A stretch of 64,000 bases of DNA from Natronomonas salina (lineage in GTDB: Archaea > Halobacteriota > Halobacteria > Halobacteriales > Haloarculaceae). How positions within the stretch are numbered: the first letter of the stretch is position 1; each line of letters starts with the position of its first letter. This document shows, piece after piece, positions 1 to 8,534 of this stretch. The position numbers were made by a program, and so were the translations under genes. Where the stretch lies: contig NZ_CP058335.1 of assembly GCF_013391105.1 (NCBI RefSeq), positions 930,001-994,000 of the forward strand, written 5' to 3'. The notes below the pieces were generated by a model, which saw nothing but the letters and a program-made list of their open reading frames with translations, made no database searches and was not told the DNA's origin.

Positions 1-231
1 CCCGACGTCGACCGCCCGACCCGACGGGGCGAACTCGGCGGCAGCGAGGACGCCACGTTCCTCATGCAGTACGTCCAGGACAACGGCGGCCTCGCGACCT
101 ACGTCAGCGTCGGCACCGACCACCCCGGCGGCCACCACACCGCCACCTTCGACGTCGACGAGGACTCCCTCGAGATCGGTGTCGACGTCCTGCGCGACGC
201 CATCGTCTCGATCAGCAGAAACGAACCCTGA
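1..231 (+). CDS. M20-family amidohydrolase, C-terminal end (partial)
   Basis: This is the last 76 codons of a gene whose start lies before the window; the stop is TGA at 229-231. The visible peptide contains GSEDATFLM, then GTDHPGGHHT and FDVDEDSL. A GSED-type segment followed by a His-rich segment and an FDxDE segment is typical of the C-terminus of M20 zinc amidohydrolases of the hippuricase / N-acyl amino acid hydrolase type, where the Glu and His bind the metal. These cytosolic enzymes cleave N-acyl or aminobenzoyl-amino acid bonds. Substrate cannot be judged from the fragment. Confidence 0.7.
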   Translation, partial: PDVDRPTRRGELGGSEDATFLMQYVQDNGGLATYVSVGTDHPGGHHTATFDVDEDSLEIGVDVLRDAIVSISRNEP

Positions 232-375
232 GCGTCGGTGCCCTGCCTGACTTATACGAGTCGGGCCCGGGCGAGACGTTGCCCGTCGAGGGCGACGATC
301 GCGAGAAGGACGAGAACGGTCAGATCGAGCGTTCCTGCGATCCCGGCCAGCGGTTTCGGGTCGCGCGTGGAGAAC

Positions 376-546
376 TCACGGTTCTGCGGGCTCCTCGATC
401 AGGGTGAAGGACGCGTCGCCGCACTTCCCGTCTTTCTCGGTGCCGATGGGGACGATACTCCCGTCGGGCCAGACGCTCACGACGATGATCGCGCCGCAGT
501 TCTCGCACTCGGCGACACCGCGGTTCTTGGCTGTTGCCTGGGACAT
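376..546 (-). CDS. small Cys-containing (zinc-finger-like) protein, 56 aa
   Basis: This short acidic reading frame starts MSQATAKNRG and carries CENC at residues 14-17 and a further Cys at 42. One CxxC pair plus a single Cys is an incomplete zinc ribbon; a fourth ligand could come from another residue or from dimerisation. Codon third positions are GC-rich, as in neighbouring genes, which supports coding. A possible TATA-like sequence on the minus strand lies at about 615-622, so the leader would be 65-70 nt. The gene is divergent from the DUF4013 gene. The function is unknown; small zinc-finger proteins are abundant in haloarchaea and often regulatory. Confidence 0.6.
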   Translation of the reverse strand: MSQATAKNRGVAECENCGAIIVVSVWPDGSIVPIGTEKDGKCGDASFTLIEEPAEP

Positions 547-777
547 GGGTGGGCTCCCGACAGCGACTGTCGGCTACTGTACTAGTGCGGTCCCTCCGGG
601 GAAAGGCTCCCGTCTAAATAATTTGGTCCGCCTAATCCTCACACCCTCTTGCCCCGAGCAGTTCGGACTGATTCCGGGCCTCGGACAAGTCTTTTTACTG
701 ATATATTACTCGCCAAGTCGTCAGAGATGCGTGTTTGTGCCTGTTAACGTAGATATAGAATAACCTGAGCTCCGATA

Positions 778-786
778 TGTATAAGC
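778..786 (+). promoter_or_regulatory. TATA box of the DUF4013 gene
   Basis: TGTATAAGC is centred about 28 nt upstream of the ATG at 810, the spacing expected for a leaderless haloarchaeal transcript. It supports the 810 start over the in-frame ATG at 777, which overlaps the box. Confidence 0.6.
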
Positions 787-809
787 TATCTGCGGCCGTA
801 CGTATCTCC

Positions 810-1505
810 ATGTCCTCGATAGAAGACTCGTTGACGTACCCCATGGAGAGCGACGACTGGCTCGTGACCGTCCTCATCGGCGGGGTCCTCACGTTCCTGA
901 GCTTCCTCGTCGTCCCGATGTTCCTCGTGTCCGGCTACCTCGTCCGCGCGATCCGCGCGAACCTCGACGGCGAACCGGAGCCGCCCGCCTTCGGCGACTG
1001 GGGCGAACTGCTCGTCGACGGCCTCAAGGCCACCGTCATAGGATTCGTCTACATGCTCGTCCCGCTGATCGTGATGTCCGTCACGGTCGGCGGCGCGGTG
1101 CTGGCGATGGCTACCGGCAGCGAGGCCGGAGCAGTGGCCGGGATCGGCGGGATGATGATCGGCCTGCTGCTCTCGTTCGTCCTGGTGCTGCTGTTCGGCT
1201 ACCTGTCGGCGGTCGGCATCGTCAACTTCGCCCGCGAGGAGCGCTTCGGCGCCGCCTTCGACGTCGCGGTCCTCCGCGACGTCGGCTTCGATATGAAGTT
1301 CGCGGTCCCGTACCTCGTCTCGGTCGGCGTCCTCGTCGTCGCCGGAATCGTCGCCTCAATCCCCGTGGTCGGGTTCGTCCTCGGCGTGTTCGTCAGCTTC
1401 TACGCGCTGATCGTCGCGGCCCGGCTGTGGACCGACGGCTTCACGCAGGCGCGCGACCCCGCCGGCTCGAACCGCCGGCGCGAACTCGACGAGACCGTCG
1501 CCTAG
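810..1505 (+). CDS. DUF4013 family membrane protein
   Basis: The protein has 231 residues and starts MSSIEDSLTYPMESDDW, the usual beginning of haloarchaeal DUF4013 proteins (short amphipathic start, then a Trp before the first membrane segment). About five or six hydrophobic segments follow (roughly residues 22-45, 68-100, 108-135, 160-182, 186-210), and the tail is charged. The family is an uncharacterised integral membrane group common in haloarchaea; no reaction is known. An in-frame ATG lies 33 nt upstream, but the TATA box favours this start. It stands alone between a divergent and a convergent neighbour. Confidence 0.8.
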   Translation: MSSIEDSLTYPMESDDWLVTVLIGGVLTFLSFLVVPMFLVSGYLVRAIRANLDGEPEPPAFGDWGELLVDGLKATVIGFVYMLVPLIVMSVTVGGAVLAMATGSEAGAVAGIGGMMIGLLLSFVLVLLFGYLSAVGIVNFAREERFGAAFDVAVLRDVGFDMKFAVPYLVSVGVLVVAGIVASIPVVGFVLGVFVSFYALIVAARLWTDGFTQARDPAGSNRRRELDETVA

Positions 1506-1541
1506 GGCGACGTCCCGTCTCGAAACCACGTTCTGACGACC

Positions 1542-2039
1542 TCAGAGGAGATACTGTTCTTCGTTCTCGTCCATGTCGACGAAGGAGTCCGCGGCCTCGA
1601 TCAACTCCTCGGCCGTCGAGGAGCCGAAGCCGAACACCTCCGTCCGGACGCCCTCGTGGCGGAGGTGCGTACAGAGGCGGGCGAAGTCGCCGTCGCCGCT
1701 GAACAGGACGAACGTGTCGATCTTCGGGGCGAGCGTCACCGCGTCGAGGCACATCCCGAGGTCCCAGTTGGCCTTCTTCGAGCCGTCGGCGAACGTCTTG
1801 ATGTCCTTGATCTTCGTCTCGAAGCCGATGTCGCGGAGCGCCTCGAAGAAGTCCTCCTCGGAGGGCGAGTCCGCGCGGATGACGTAGGCGATCGCCCGGA
1901 CGAGTTCGCGGTCGGCGACCGCCGCGTCGAGCAGCGCCGTGTAGTCGATGTTCCGGGAGTAGGTGCTGTGGGCCGTGTGATAGAGGTTCTGCGAATCGGC
2001 GATGACCGCGACCCGCTGGGTCTCGTGAATCGGCGGCAT
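1542..2039 (-). CDS. NYN domain protein (LabA-like PIN-fold putative RNase)
   Basis: The protein has 165 residues. VIADSQNLYHTA near the N-terminus, an NWD segment at about 93-95 and SGDGDF at about 113-118 are the acidic motifs of the NYN/LabA branch of the PIN fold, where clustered aspartates bind Mg2+ or Mn2+ for RNA cleavage. Length matches a single-domain NYN protein. It is transcribed in the same direction as the PAC2 gene behind it (52 bp gap) but the two are not obviously one operon. The target RNA is unknown. Confidence 0.85.
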   Translation of the reverse strand: MPPIHETQRVAVIADSQNLYHTAHSTYSRNIDYTALLDAAVADRELVRAIAYVIRADSPSEEDFFEALRDIGFETKIKDIKTFADGSKKANWDLGMCLDAVTLAPKIDTFVLFSGDGDFARLCTHLRHEGVRTEVFGFGSSTAEELIEAADSFVDMDENEEQYLL

Positions 2040-2091
2040 AGTCGGAGTGGTTCTCCCTGCCGGATATGTTTTCGTATCGACCCCGAACCGG

Positions 2092-2832
2092 TCACTGGAA
2101 GCCGCGGATGGGCTTCGCGCGGGTGCTCTGGTTCTGGTCGGTGTCCTGGAGTTGCTTGGCGAGTTGCTCGCGGGCCTCCTGGATCTCGCCGGCCTGCTCG
2201 ACCAGCGCGTCGGTGTCGACGTCGATGCCCGCGATGGGGGCGACGCCGTGCTCGAGGATGGCGCGGGCGGCCTCGGGGTCCGGGAACTGCCCCTCGGTCT
2301 GGACGATGAGCCCGACGGCGTCCAGCCCGATCTCGCCGGCGCGGTGCAGCAAGGCGCCGGTCGGCCCCGTGATCATCCCGCCCTCCCGCGGCGGGACGAG
2401 CCCGGCGTCGTCGATGCGGTGTTCGGCGTCGCCGGTGGCCACGCCGTACAGCTCCGGGGAGTTGCCCTTCTCCTCGACCAGCCCGCTGAGGTAGATCGGG
2501 AAGACGTCGTGCTCCTGGATCCACTCGGTGACGCAGTCGGCGAAGCCGGTCGCCTGCGAGGCCGAGACCGGGACGTCGCTCTGCAGCACCACCAGGTCGT
2601 TCTCCGCGTCGGTGTAGAGCCGGACGGGCGGGTAGAGGTCCGAGCTGTTCGAGCGGTAGACCGACACCTCCGGGATGCCGTCGCAGTGGACGGCCCCGTA
2701 GTAGTCCATCTCGTGTTCCTCGACGAGGTGGTCGGCGGCGATCTTCCCCACGAGGCCTGCGCCGGGCAGTCCCTCCACCAGCACCGGGTCGTCGAAGTCG
2801 ACGTCCTCGCCCTGGACCTGGACGTGTGCCAT
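2092..2832 (-). CDS. PAC2 family protein (proteasome assembly chaperone-like)
   Basis: The protein has 246 residues and starts MAHVQVQGEDVDFDDPVLVEGLPGAG when read past the Met; the VEGLPGAGLVGKIAADHL core in the first 35 residues and the later VATGDAEH and PTGALLHRAGEIGL segments are typical of archaeal PAC2 proteins. The family resembles eukaryotic proteasome assembly chaperone 2 and the ATP-grasp-associated PAC2 proteins. The archaeal function is unproven. The tail is Gln-rich and probably helical (residues about 215-246). It is divergent from the rRNA/tRNA methyltransferase gene, with an 89 bp gap. Confidence 0.8.
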   Translation of the reverse strand: MAHVQVQGEDVDFDDPVLVEGLPGAGLVGKIAADHLVEEHEMDYYGAVHCDGIPEVSVYRSNSSDLYPPVRLYTDAENDLVVLQSDVPVSASQATGFADCVTEWIQEHDVFPIYLSGLVEEKGNSPELYGVATGDAEHRIDDAGLVPPREGGMITGPTGALLHRAGEIGLDAVGLIVQTEGQFPDPEAARAILEHGVAPIAGIDVDTDALVEQAGEIQEAREQLAKQLQDTDQNQSTRAKPIRGFQ

Positions 2833-2921
2833 GGTCTAGCTCAGGGGCGGTGCGAACTTAAGCGTGGGCGCCCGAATGCCCGAACCGACACCGACAAACC
2901 CGGGGCCGCCGGAGGCCGGGT

Positions 2922-3833
2922 ATGGACCCGCTCGCCAGATACGACCCGCTGGTCGACGACCCGGCGGCCTTCCACGCGGCCTGCGAGCGACCGCTGCCCT
3001 CCGTCGTCAGGGTGAACGACATCAAGGCGACGCCCGAGCGCGTCCGGCGAGCCTTCGACGACGCCGGGGTCGACTACGAGCCCGTCGACTGGCACGACGG
3101 TCTGTTCCGGCTCGGCGACGGCGAGAAGCCCGGCAACACCTGGCCGTTCGTCCACGGCTGGGTGTACGGCCAGGAGGAGGTCTCCGCCGTGCCGGCGCTG
3201 GCGCTCGACCCGGACCCCGGCGAGCGCGTGTTCGACTGCTGTGCCGCCCCGGGGAGCAAGACGACCCAGCTGGCCGCACTGATGGACGACCGCGGGCTGC
3301 TCGTCGGCAACGACAACAACCTCGGCCGGCTCTCCGCACTCCGGTCGAACGCCGAGCGCTGCGGGGTGACGAACCTCGTCGTCACCCGCCAGGACGCCCG
3401 GAACTTCTCGCTGAAGCCGCTCTCAGGCGAGCCGTTCGACCGCTCTCTCGTCGACGTCCCCTGCTCCTGCGAGGGGACCGTCCGGAAGAACCCCGACGCG
3501 CTCGAGGGGTGGTCGATGGACCACGTCGAGGGCGTCTCGGGCGTCCAGAAGGGCATCCTGGGCCGGGCAATCGAGGTGACCCGCGACGGCGGCACCGTCG
3601 TCTACTCGACCTGCACGTTCGCGCCCGAGGAGAACGAGGCCGTCCTCCAGCACGCCCTCGAGGAGTACGACTGCCAGCTCGTCGACTACGACCTCGACCT
3701 CGAGCACGTCCCCGGCGTCACGGAGTGGGAGGGCGAGCAGTACGACGACTCGATGGAGCGCGCCAAGCGCATCTACCCGCACCACAACGACACGGGCGGG
3801 TTCTTCTGCGCCAGACTGGAGGTGGGCGCGTGA
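2922..3833 (+). CDS. RsmB/NOP-family RNA (cytosine-C5) methyltransferase
   Basis: The protein has 303 residues. FDCCAAPGSKTTQL (about 104-117) is the SAM-binding motif I of the NOL1/NOP2/Sun family. DVPCSCEGTVRKNP (about 178-191) and YSTCTFAPEENE (about 228-239) hold the two catalytic cysteines of m5C RNA methyltransferases, one forming the covalent intermediate and one releasing product. The substrate is rRNA or tRNA; it cannot be resolved here. A GGAG sequence lies 7-8 nt before the ATG. Its stop overlaps the GTG start of the next gene by 4 bp, implying translational coupling with the PUA-like partner. Confidence 0.9.
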   Translation: MDPLARYDPLVDDPAAFHAACERPLPSVVRVNDIKATPERVRRAFDDAGVDYEPVDWHDGLFRLGDGEKPGNTWPFVHGWVYGQEEVSAVPALALDPDPGERVFDCCAAPGSKTTQLAALMDDRGLLVGNDNNLGRLSALRSNAERCGVTNLVVTRQDARNFSLKPLSGEPFDRSLVDVPCSCEGTVRKNPDALEGWSMDHVEGVSGVQKGILGRAIEVTRDGGTVVYSTCTFAPEENEAVLQHALEEYDCQLVDYDLDLEHVPGVTEWEGEQYDDSMERAKRIYPHHNDTGGFFCARLEVGA

Positions 3834-4333
3834 CCGACAACGACGGCCAGCGGTTCGACCGCCTCCCGGCGACGGCCGACGATCGAGAGGTCGAAGGCCG
3901 CGCCACCCGCCGCGAGGTCGTCGACTGGTGGGTCGAGCGGTTCGGCCTCGACCGCGAGACGTTCGCCGACTACACCTTCTGGGAGAAGGGCGCCGGGAAG
4001 ATCTGGGCGTTCGCCGACGACCTGGACTCCCCCGCCGACGTCGAGGGACTGGGCATGACGTTCCTCCGGACCCGCCAGGAGCACTGGAAGCCGACCACGG
4101 ACGCGGTCCAGCGGTTCGGCCCCGAGGCGACGAAGAACGTGGTCGTCCTCGACGAGGCCGACGCCCGGGCGTTCCTCCGCGGCGAGGACACCGACCCAGA
4201 GTGGGACGGCGACTGGGGCTATCTGATCGCCGCCCACGGGATCGCCGGCGACGTCGAACCCATCGGCGTCGGCCTGTACCTCTACGACGAACTGCGCTCG
4301 CAGATGCCGAAGGGCCGCCAGCGAGACCTGTAG
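3830..4333 (+). CDS. PUA-like / DUF7122-type protein coupled to the RNA methyltransferase
   Basis: The GTG start at 3830 overlaps the TGA of the methyltransferase (GTGA junction). The 167-residue product contains FWEKGAGKIWAF (about 46-57) and a C-terminal stretch with GVGLYLYDELRSQMPKGRQRDL-like ending, which resembles the small RNA-binding PUA-like domain found at the C-terminus of archaeal and eukaryotic NOP2-type enzymes. The coupling suggests it supplies RNA recognition to the preceding enzyme as a separate subunit; that is inference. No catalytic motif is visible. Confidence 0.75.
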   Translation: MTDNDGQRFDRLPATADDREVEGRATRREVVDWWVERFGLDRETFADYTFWEKGAGKIWAFADDLDSPADVEGLGMTFLRTRQEHWKPTTDAVQRFGPEATKNVVVLDEADARAFLRGEDTDPEWDGDWGYLIAAHGIAGDVEPIGVGLYLYDELRSQMPKGRQRDL

Positions 4334-4664
4334 CGTCGGCCGCGGAGGCGGGATACGTTCGTCGAGCCGACCTCGACGAGTCGAGAGGTCCTCCGACGGA
4401 CCCGCAGATTCCGGAGAGTTCCGCCCCCGATTTCTGGACGTTCGGATACCTTAAAGAGACAATATCCGATTGAGGAGTGGTAGACCGTCCAGGGGCGGCC
4501 ACCATTGCTGGACTCACGTCCACAGACACCACTATTACCGATTGTTCGTACAACTAATACGTCGAGATGTACGCAACCAACAGCAAAAGTCCCGAATCGT
4601 TGGTCATAGTTCCAGTATCGACGGCACCAGACGACCCTCGCGCCGCCCGCCTGGGGGTGAGAGG
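4334..4664. other. intergenic region upstream of the NarK-type transporter
   Basis: This 331 bp stretch has no convincing gene. AT-rich segments CCTTAAAG near 4449-4456 and CAACTAATAC near 4551-4560 could be TATA boxes. A perfect short inverted repeat TTGT-tcgt-ACAA lies at 4542-4553. The in-frame reading frame that extends back from the transporter into this region has atypical composition and is probably not translated. Confidence 0.4.
4653..4660 (+). promoter_or_regulatory. Shine-Dalgarno sequence of the NarK-type gene
   Basis: GGGGGTGA matches the 3' end of archaeal 16S rRNA and sits four bases before the ATG at 4665. It decides for this start rather than the in-frame ATG at 4470 and implies a leadered transcript. 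Confidence 0.6.
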
Positions 4665-5993
4665 ATGGGCCTGATCAGGATGACCAAGTGGCGGACGCTC
4701 GTGCTCGCCACCGCGGGGTTCAACTTCTCCTTCCTCATCTGGTTCTCCTTCGCCCCGTTCACCGGGCCGATGGCCGAGGAGTTCGGCCTGTCGCTGGCCG
4801 AGATCGGCATCCTCGCGAGCGCGGCCATCTGGCTGGCGCCGTTCGGCCGCATCCTCACCGGCTGGCTCTCCGACAAGTACGGCGCGCCGACGGTGTTCGC
4901 CATCGTGCTCACCTACGTCGGCGTGTTCTCGATGGCGAGCGCGTTCGCGCAGTCCTACGCCGTCTTCTTCGTCGAGCGGCTCATCGTCGCCACGGCGGGA
5001 ATCACGTTCGTCATCGGCATCCAGCACGTCTCCGAGTGGTTCGAGGAGGCGCAACTCGGCACCGCCGAGGGCATCTACGCGGGCGTCGGAAACGCCGGCG
5101 CCGCGGGCGGCGCGCTGATCCTCCCGCGTGTGTTCGGCGCCGACTGGAGCGGGCCGCTGTTCGAGACGAACTGGCGGGCGGCGTTCTTCTACACGGGCGT
5201 CGTCTCCATCCTGCTGGCCGTCGTCTACTACTCGCTCGGCGAGGCCGCGAAGACCGAGGCGAAGCGCCAGGCGACAAAGGAGAGCGCGAGTTTCAAGGGC
5301 TGGCTCTACACGGCGACCCGCTACGGGACCGTCGTCCTCGCGCTCGCGTACGTGATGAGCTTCGGGCTGGAGCTGTCGATGAACGGCTGGCTGGCCACCT
5401 ACTACCGCGAGGGCTTCGCCACCGACGACCTCGTGCTCGCGAGCACCTTCACCGCGACGTTCTCCGTGGCCGCCGGTCTGTTGCGACCCATCGGCGGCTA
5501 CGTCAGCGACCTGCTCGCGCGCAAGGAGAAGGACATCCTGCCGTTCTTCACCGGCCGGTACCGCGAGCAGTGGACGTTCGTCTCGCTGTGCTTCATCGTC
5601 GTCTCGATGTTCGGGATGACGCTGGCCGGCCTCTCCGGCCGGGTGATGGTCGCCGTCGGCGCCGGCTTCGTCGTCGGGATGGCCTGCGCGTTCACCGAGG
5701 GCGCCATCTTCGCGCAGGTCCCCGCGATGTTCCCGAACAGTTCCGGCGCGGTCGCGGGCGTCGTCGGCGGCGTCGGCACGGTCGGCGGTATCGTCTACCC
5801 GCTCGTGTACTCCGCGCCGTTCCTGGCGAGTCTGCACACCGGCTACTCCATCGTCGCCGCATCGATGATCCCCATCGTCCTGCTGGCCGCCTGGGTGTTC
5901 CAGCCCGACGTCGCCGAGCGGGCGACCACGGACGGCCTCGTCGGCAGCAGTTCCGGCGGCAGTGGCGGGACGACGCCCAGCGTCGACGACTGA
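4665..5993 (+). CDS. narK: NarK-type nitrate/nitrite MFS transporter
   Basis: The protein has 442 residues with about 12 membrane segments. The first segment ([18 protein letters not shown]) and [13 protein letters not shown] after helix 2 are typical of the nitrate-nitrite porter (NNP) branch of the major facilitator superfamily. [16 protein letters not shown] (about 127-142) matches the NNP nitrate signature region in helix 5. It should move nitrate or nitrite across the cytoplasmic membrane. No nitrate reductase or assimilation gene lies in the window, so the physiological direction is open. The C-terminus is a Ser/Gly-rich tail. Confidence 0.8.
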   Translation: MGLIRMTKWRTLVLATAGFNFSFLIWFSFAPFTGPMAEEFGLSLAEIGILASAAIWLAPFGRILTGWLSDKYGAPTVFAIVLTYVGVFSMASAFAQSYAVFFVERLIVATAGITFVIGIQHVSEWFEEAQLGTAEGIYAGVGNAGAAGGALILPRVFGADWSGPLFETNWRAAFFYTGVVSILLAVVYYSLGEAAKTEAKRQATKESASFKGWLYTATRYGTVVLALAYVMSFGLELSMNGWLATYYREGFATDDLVLASTFTATFSVAAGLLRPIGGYVSDLLARKEKDILPFFTGRYREQWTFVSLCFIVVSMFGMTLAGLSGRVMVAVGAGFVVGMACAFTEGAIFAQVPAMFPNSSGAVAGVVGGVGTVGGIVYPLVYSAPFLASLHTGYSIVAASMIPIVLLAAWVFQPDVAERATTDGLVGSSSGGSGGTTPSVDD

Positions 5994-6007
5994 TTGCTGC
6001 TCCGGGC

Positions 6008-7510
6008 TCACTCCTTCTCCCGGACCGTCCCGCCGGACAGCCCCTCCCACTCGACCCGGTAGCCGAGCCGGGAGAGCGCCGCCGAGGCGTCGTCGATGCC
6101 CCGCTCGTCGAGCACCGCTTCGGCCGCCGCGAGGTCCACCCCGGCTTCGATCTCCTCCGCGACGGCGTCGAGGACCGACGGGCGGACCAGCGTCCGGCCG
6201 ATCCGCTCGTGCTCGGGGAACGCGACGTCCTCGACGGCCGACTCCGGGACGCCGTACTCGTCTGCGAGCGCCTCGATGGTCGTGACGTCGGCCTCCGGCG
6301 CGAGTTCCGCCGGCAGCGACGCCGCGCTCTCGGCTCGTAGCTCCGTCTCGTACGGCCGGAGCGCGTCGCGGACGTCCTTCAGCCGGACCGTCCCCGAGTA
6401 GGGGATGGCGCGGTGTCCCTCGGCCTCGATGGCCTCGCCGACGCCCAGCGACTCGTCGTAGGCGACGACGAACGCCACGTCCTCGAGGTCCGCGAACCGC
6501 GAGAGCTTCTTCTCGACGTACTCGGGCGTCCAGAACCCCATCACCTCGAAGAACACCCTGTAGTCGCCGTGCTTCCAGTCGAAGGCGAAGTCGGGGATGA
6601 CGACGTGCTCGCCGGCCGCCAGCGGCTCCGGCTCGCGGACGATCGCCCAGTCGAGGTCAAGCGAGTCGAAGCGCGCGTAGAAGTCCGACTCGACGCCGCT
6701 GTCGAAGGTCGGCTCCGCGACCGGCTCGGTCCCCGGCACCGAGACGTCGCCGTCGTCGAGGGTCAGCAGCCGCTCGGTCCCCCGGTCGTCGATGTCGGCT
6801 TCGAGGTGCCACTCGTGGGCCTTCGCGACCGTCCGCAACAGCCGCGCGAACCGCGTCCCGTAGCGACGCGAGCGCCGGAACAGCGCGTCGGGGCCGGTGA
6901 CGACCACCTCCCGTCCCTCGTCGGTCCGGCGGATCTCGTACATCAGCCGCAGGCGCTTGACCGCCGAGACGAGCGCCTTCGGGTCCGAGGAGCGGACGCG
7001 GACCTCGACGGCGTCGAAGAGGGCGGTTTGAGCCAGCGAGAGGTCGTACTGGCGTCGCAGCGATTCCGGGTCGTAGCTCGCGTCCACGTCGACCAGCACC
7101 TGCTCGACCTCGCGGTCGGCGAACAGCGACGCCTCGACGGCTCCCGGGTCGGCGTCCAGCCGGTCGGCGGCCGCGGCGAGGGCCTGCTCTCGCTCGGACT
7201 CCGTCACCACGCCGACGTCCTCGGCCGCCTCGAACGCGGCCGTCCGGGCGCGACGCGGGTCGACCGCGGCCCGCGTCTCGAAGGTCGCCTCCCGCTCCAG
7301 GAGCTTGGCGAACCCCCGGACGAGTTTGAAGTCGTCGGCCTCCCGCTCCAGGTCCGTCAATGCCGCCTGGAGGGTCTCGCGGCGCTCGCCGACGTGCTCC
7401 CGGTAGACGTCGAGGACCGTACCGGCGAGCGCCTCGTCTCCGGGGTCGGAGAAGCGAGGCTGGTAGCCGCCGCCGGCCCGCGAGACGCGCAGGAGGTCCT
7501 TCGTCAGCAC
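6008..7510 (-). CDS. DUF790 family nuclease Bax1 (XPB partner)
   Basis: The start is taken as GTG at 7510, giving LTKDLLRVSRAGGGYQPRF directly after the start, the conserved beginning of DUF790 proteins; an in-frame start 66 nt upstream adds unrelated residues. The product has 500 residues. The C-terminal half contains DFAFDWKHGDYRVFFEVMGFWTP-type sequence (about 330-355), a PD-(D/E)xK-like nuclease core with acidic residues and E-V-M-G-F-W. Bax1 is the structure-specific endonuclease that works with archaeal XPB helicase in nucleotide excision repair. The XPB gene lies 11.5 kb away (19025-20461) rather than adjacent. Confidence 0.85.
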   Translation of the reverse strand: MLTKDLLRVSRAGGGYQPRFSDPGDEALAGTVLDVYREHVGERRETLQAALTDLEREADDFKLVRGFAKLLEREATFETRAAVDPRRARTAAFEAAEDVGVVTESEREQALAAAADRLDADPGAVEASLFADREVEQVLVDVDASYDPESLRRQYDLSLAQTALFDAVEVRVRSSDPKALVSAVKRLRLMYEIRRTDEGREVVVTGPDALFRRSRRYGTRFARLLRTVAKAHEWHLEADIDDRGTERLLTLDDGDVSVPGTEPVAEPTFDSGVESDFYARFDSLDLDWAIVREPEPLAAGEHVVIPDFAFDWKHGDYRVFFEVMGFWTPEYVEKKLSRFADLEDVAFVVAYDESLGVGEAIEAEGHRAIPYSGTVRLKDVRDALRPYETELRAESAASLPAELAPEADVTTIEALADEYGVPESAVEDVAFPEHERIGRTLVRPSVLDAVAEEIEAGVDLAAAEAVLDERGIDDASAALSRLGYRVEWEGLSGGTVREKE

Positions 7511-7604
7511 TGGGTGGGAGTCGGCAGGCGACCGCCAAAAGTGCCCCGGCGTGGCGGTGCCGGAACCGCAAAGCACTACTCCGATATCCGTCTACCCCTT
7601 CGCC

Positions 7605-8534
7605 GTGTATCGATTCTCCCGGACGCTCGGCTACCTCGCGTTGCTCGCTACCCCGGGTGCCCTGCTGGCGGCAGCGTTCCTCGGCGGCGACGCGACGCCG
7701 ACGGTCGGCGTCACCGGCGCCACGGTGCTCGCCGGGAGCGTCGGCGCGCTCGTCGAGGGCGAACGCCTCTTCGGCGCGGTCGACGACCCGGGGTTCGGGA
7801 TCGCCGACGCCGCCGACGGGCTCGCCGTTCCGGCCGCCGCGGTCGTCACCTACGTCCTGAACGTCGAGGCCGGTCTCGGGCCGGTCGTCGCCTCGGCGCT
7901 CGTCGGCCTCGTCGCGGGCGTCGCGCTCCCCGAGGTCGACGCGTCGGCCTACTGCGGGACCTTCGTCGGGATGGCCTCCGCGCAGGTGTTCCCCGCCCTC
8001 GAGTACGTCGCCCTGGCCGGCGTGCTCTCGGGTGCGGCCTACGTGGCGACCGACGACCTCTTCGCCGGCTTCGGCGGCAAACTCGGCACGATCGCCCTCT
8101 TCGGCTGCGCGAGCGTCGTCGCACTCACCGGCGCCGGCTTCGGATCGGGCGACCCGCTCCCCCTCTCGAACGCCTGGCCGATCGTCCCCGTAGCCGCGGC
8201 GGGGGCCGTCGCGGCGGTCGTCGCGAGCCTGCGGCTGGAGTGGGGCGCTGTCGTCGGGTCGGCCGTCGTCGGCCTCGTCGCAGGCGTCGCGCTCCCGGCC
8301 GTCTCCCGGACCGGCGAGACGCTCGCCGCGGTCGCGTTCTGCGCCTCCTTCGTCGGGATGTCCTCGACGGATCGCCTCCGGAGCGAGGCCCACGTCGCCG
8401 TCGCCGGCGGCCTCTGCGGGCTCGTCTTCGTCGCTGTCGCGACGGTCTTCGCCGGCGCCGGCGGCAAGCTTGGGACCATCGCCTTCGTCTCCTGTCTCTC
8501 GGTCGCCGGCGCCGAACGGCTCCTCCTGGACTAG
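7605..8534 (+). CDS. membrane protein with two internal repeats
   Basis: The product has 309 residues if it starts at GTG 7605 (VYRFSRTLGYLALLA); GTG 7551 is an alternative adding 18 residues. It is almost entirely hydrophobic, about nine or ten membrane segments. Two halves repeat the same sequence: SALVGLVAGVALPEV then TFVGMAS then FAGFGGKLGTIALFGC in the first, and SAVVGLVAGVALPAV then SFVGMSS then FAGAGGKLGTIAFVSC in the second, about 130 residues apart. This indicates duplication and fusion, common in transporters. I do not recognise a family with a known function. Its stop overlaps the convergent endonuclease III stop (shared CTAG). Confidence 0.65.
   Translation: MYRFSRTLGYLALLATPGALLAAAFLGGDATPTVGVTGATVLAGSVGALVEGERLFGAVDDPGFGIADAADGLAVPAAAVVTYVLNVEAGLGPVVASALVGLVAGVALPEVDASAYCGTFVGMASAQVFPALEYVALAGVLSGAAYVATDDLFAGFGGKLGTIALFGCASVVALTGAGFGSGDPLPLSNAWPIVPVAAAGAVAAVVASLRLEWGAVVGSAVVGLVAGVALPAVSRTGETLAAVAFCASFVGMSSTDRLRSEAHVAVAGGLCGLVFVAVATVFAGAGGKLGTIAFVSCLSVAGAERLLLD

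Noticed and set aside
238-375. Hydrophobic minus-strand reading frame (LAGIAGTLDLTVLVLLAIV) after the small Cys protein
   Set aside because: No start codon or promoter in frame, and it is short; probably chance or a remnant too small to call.
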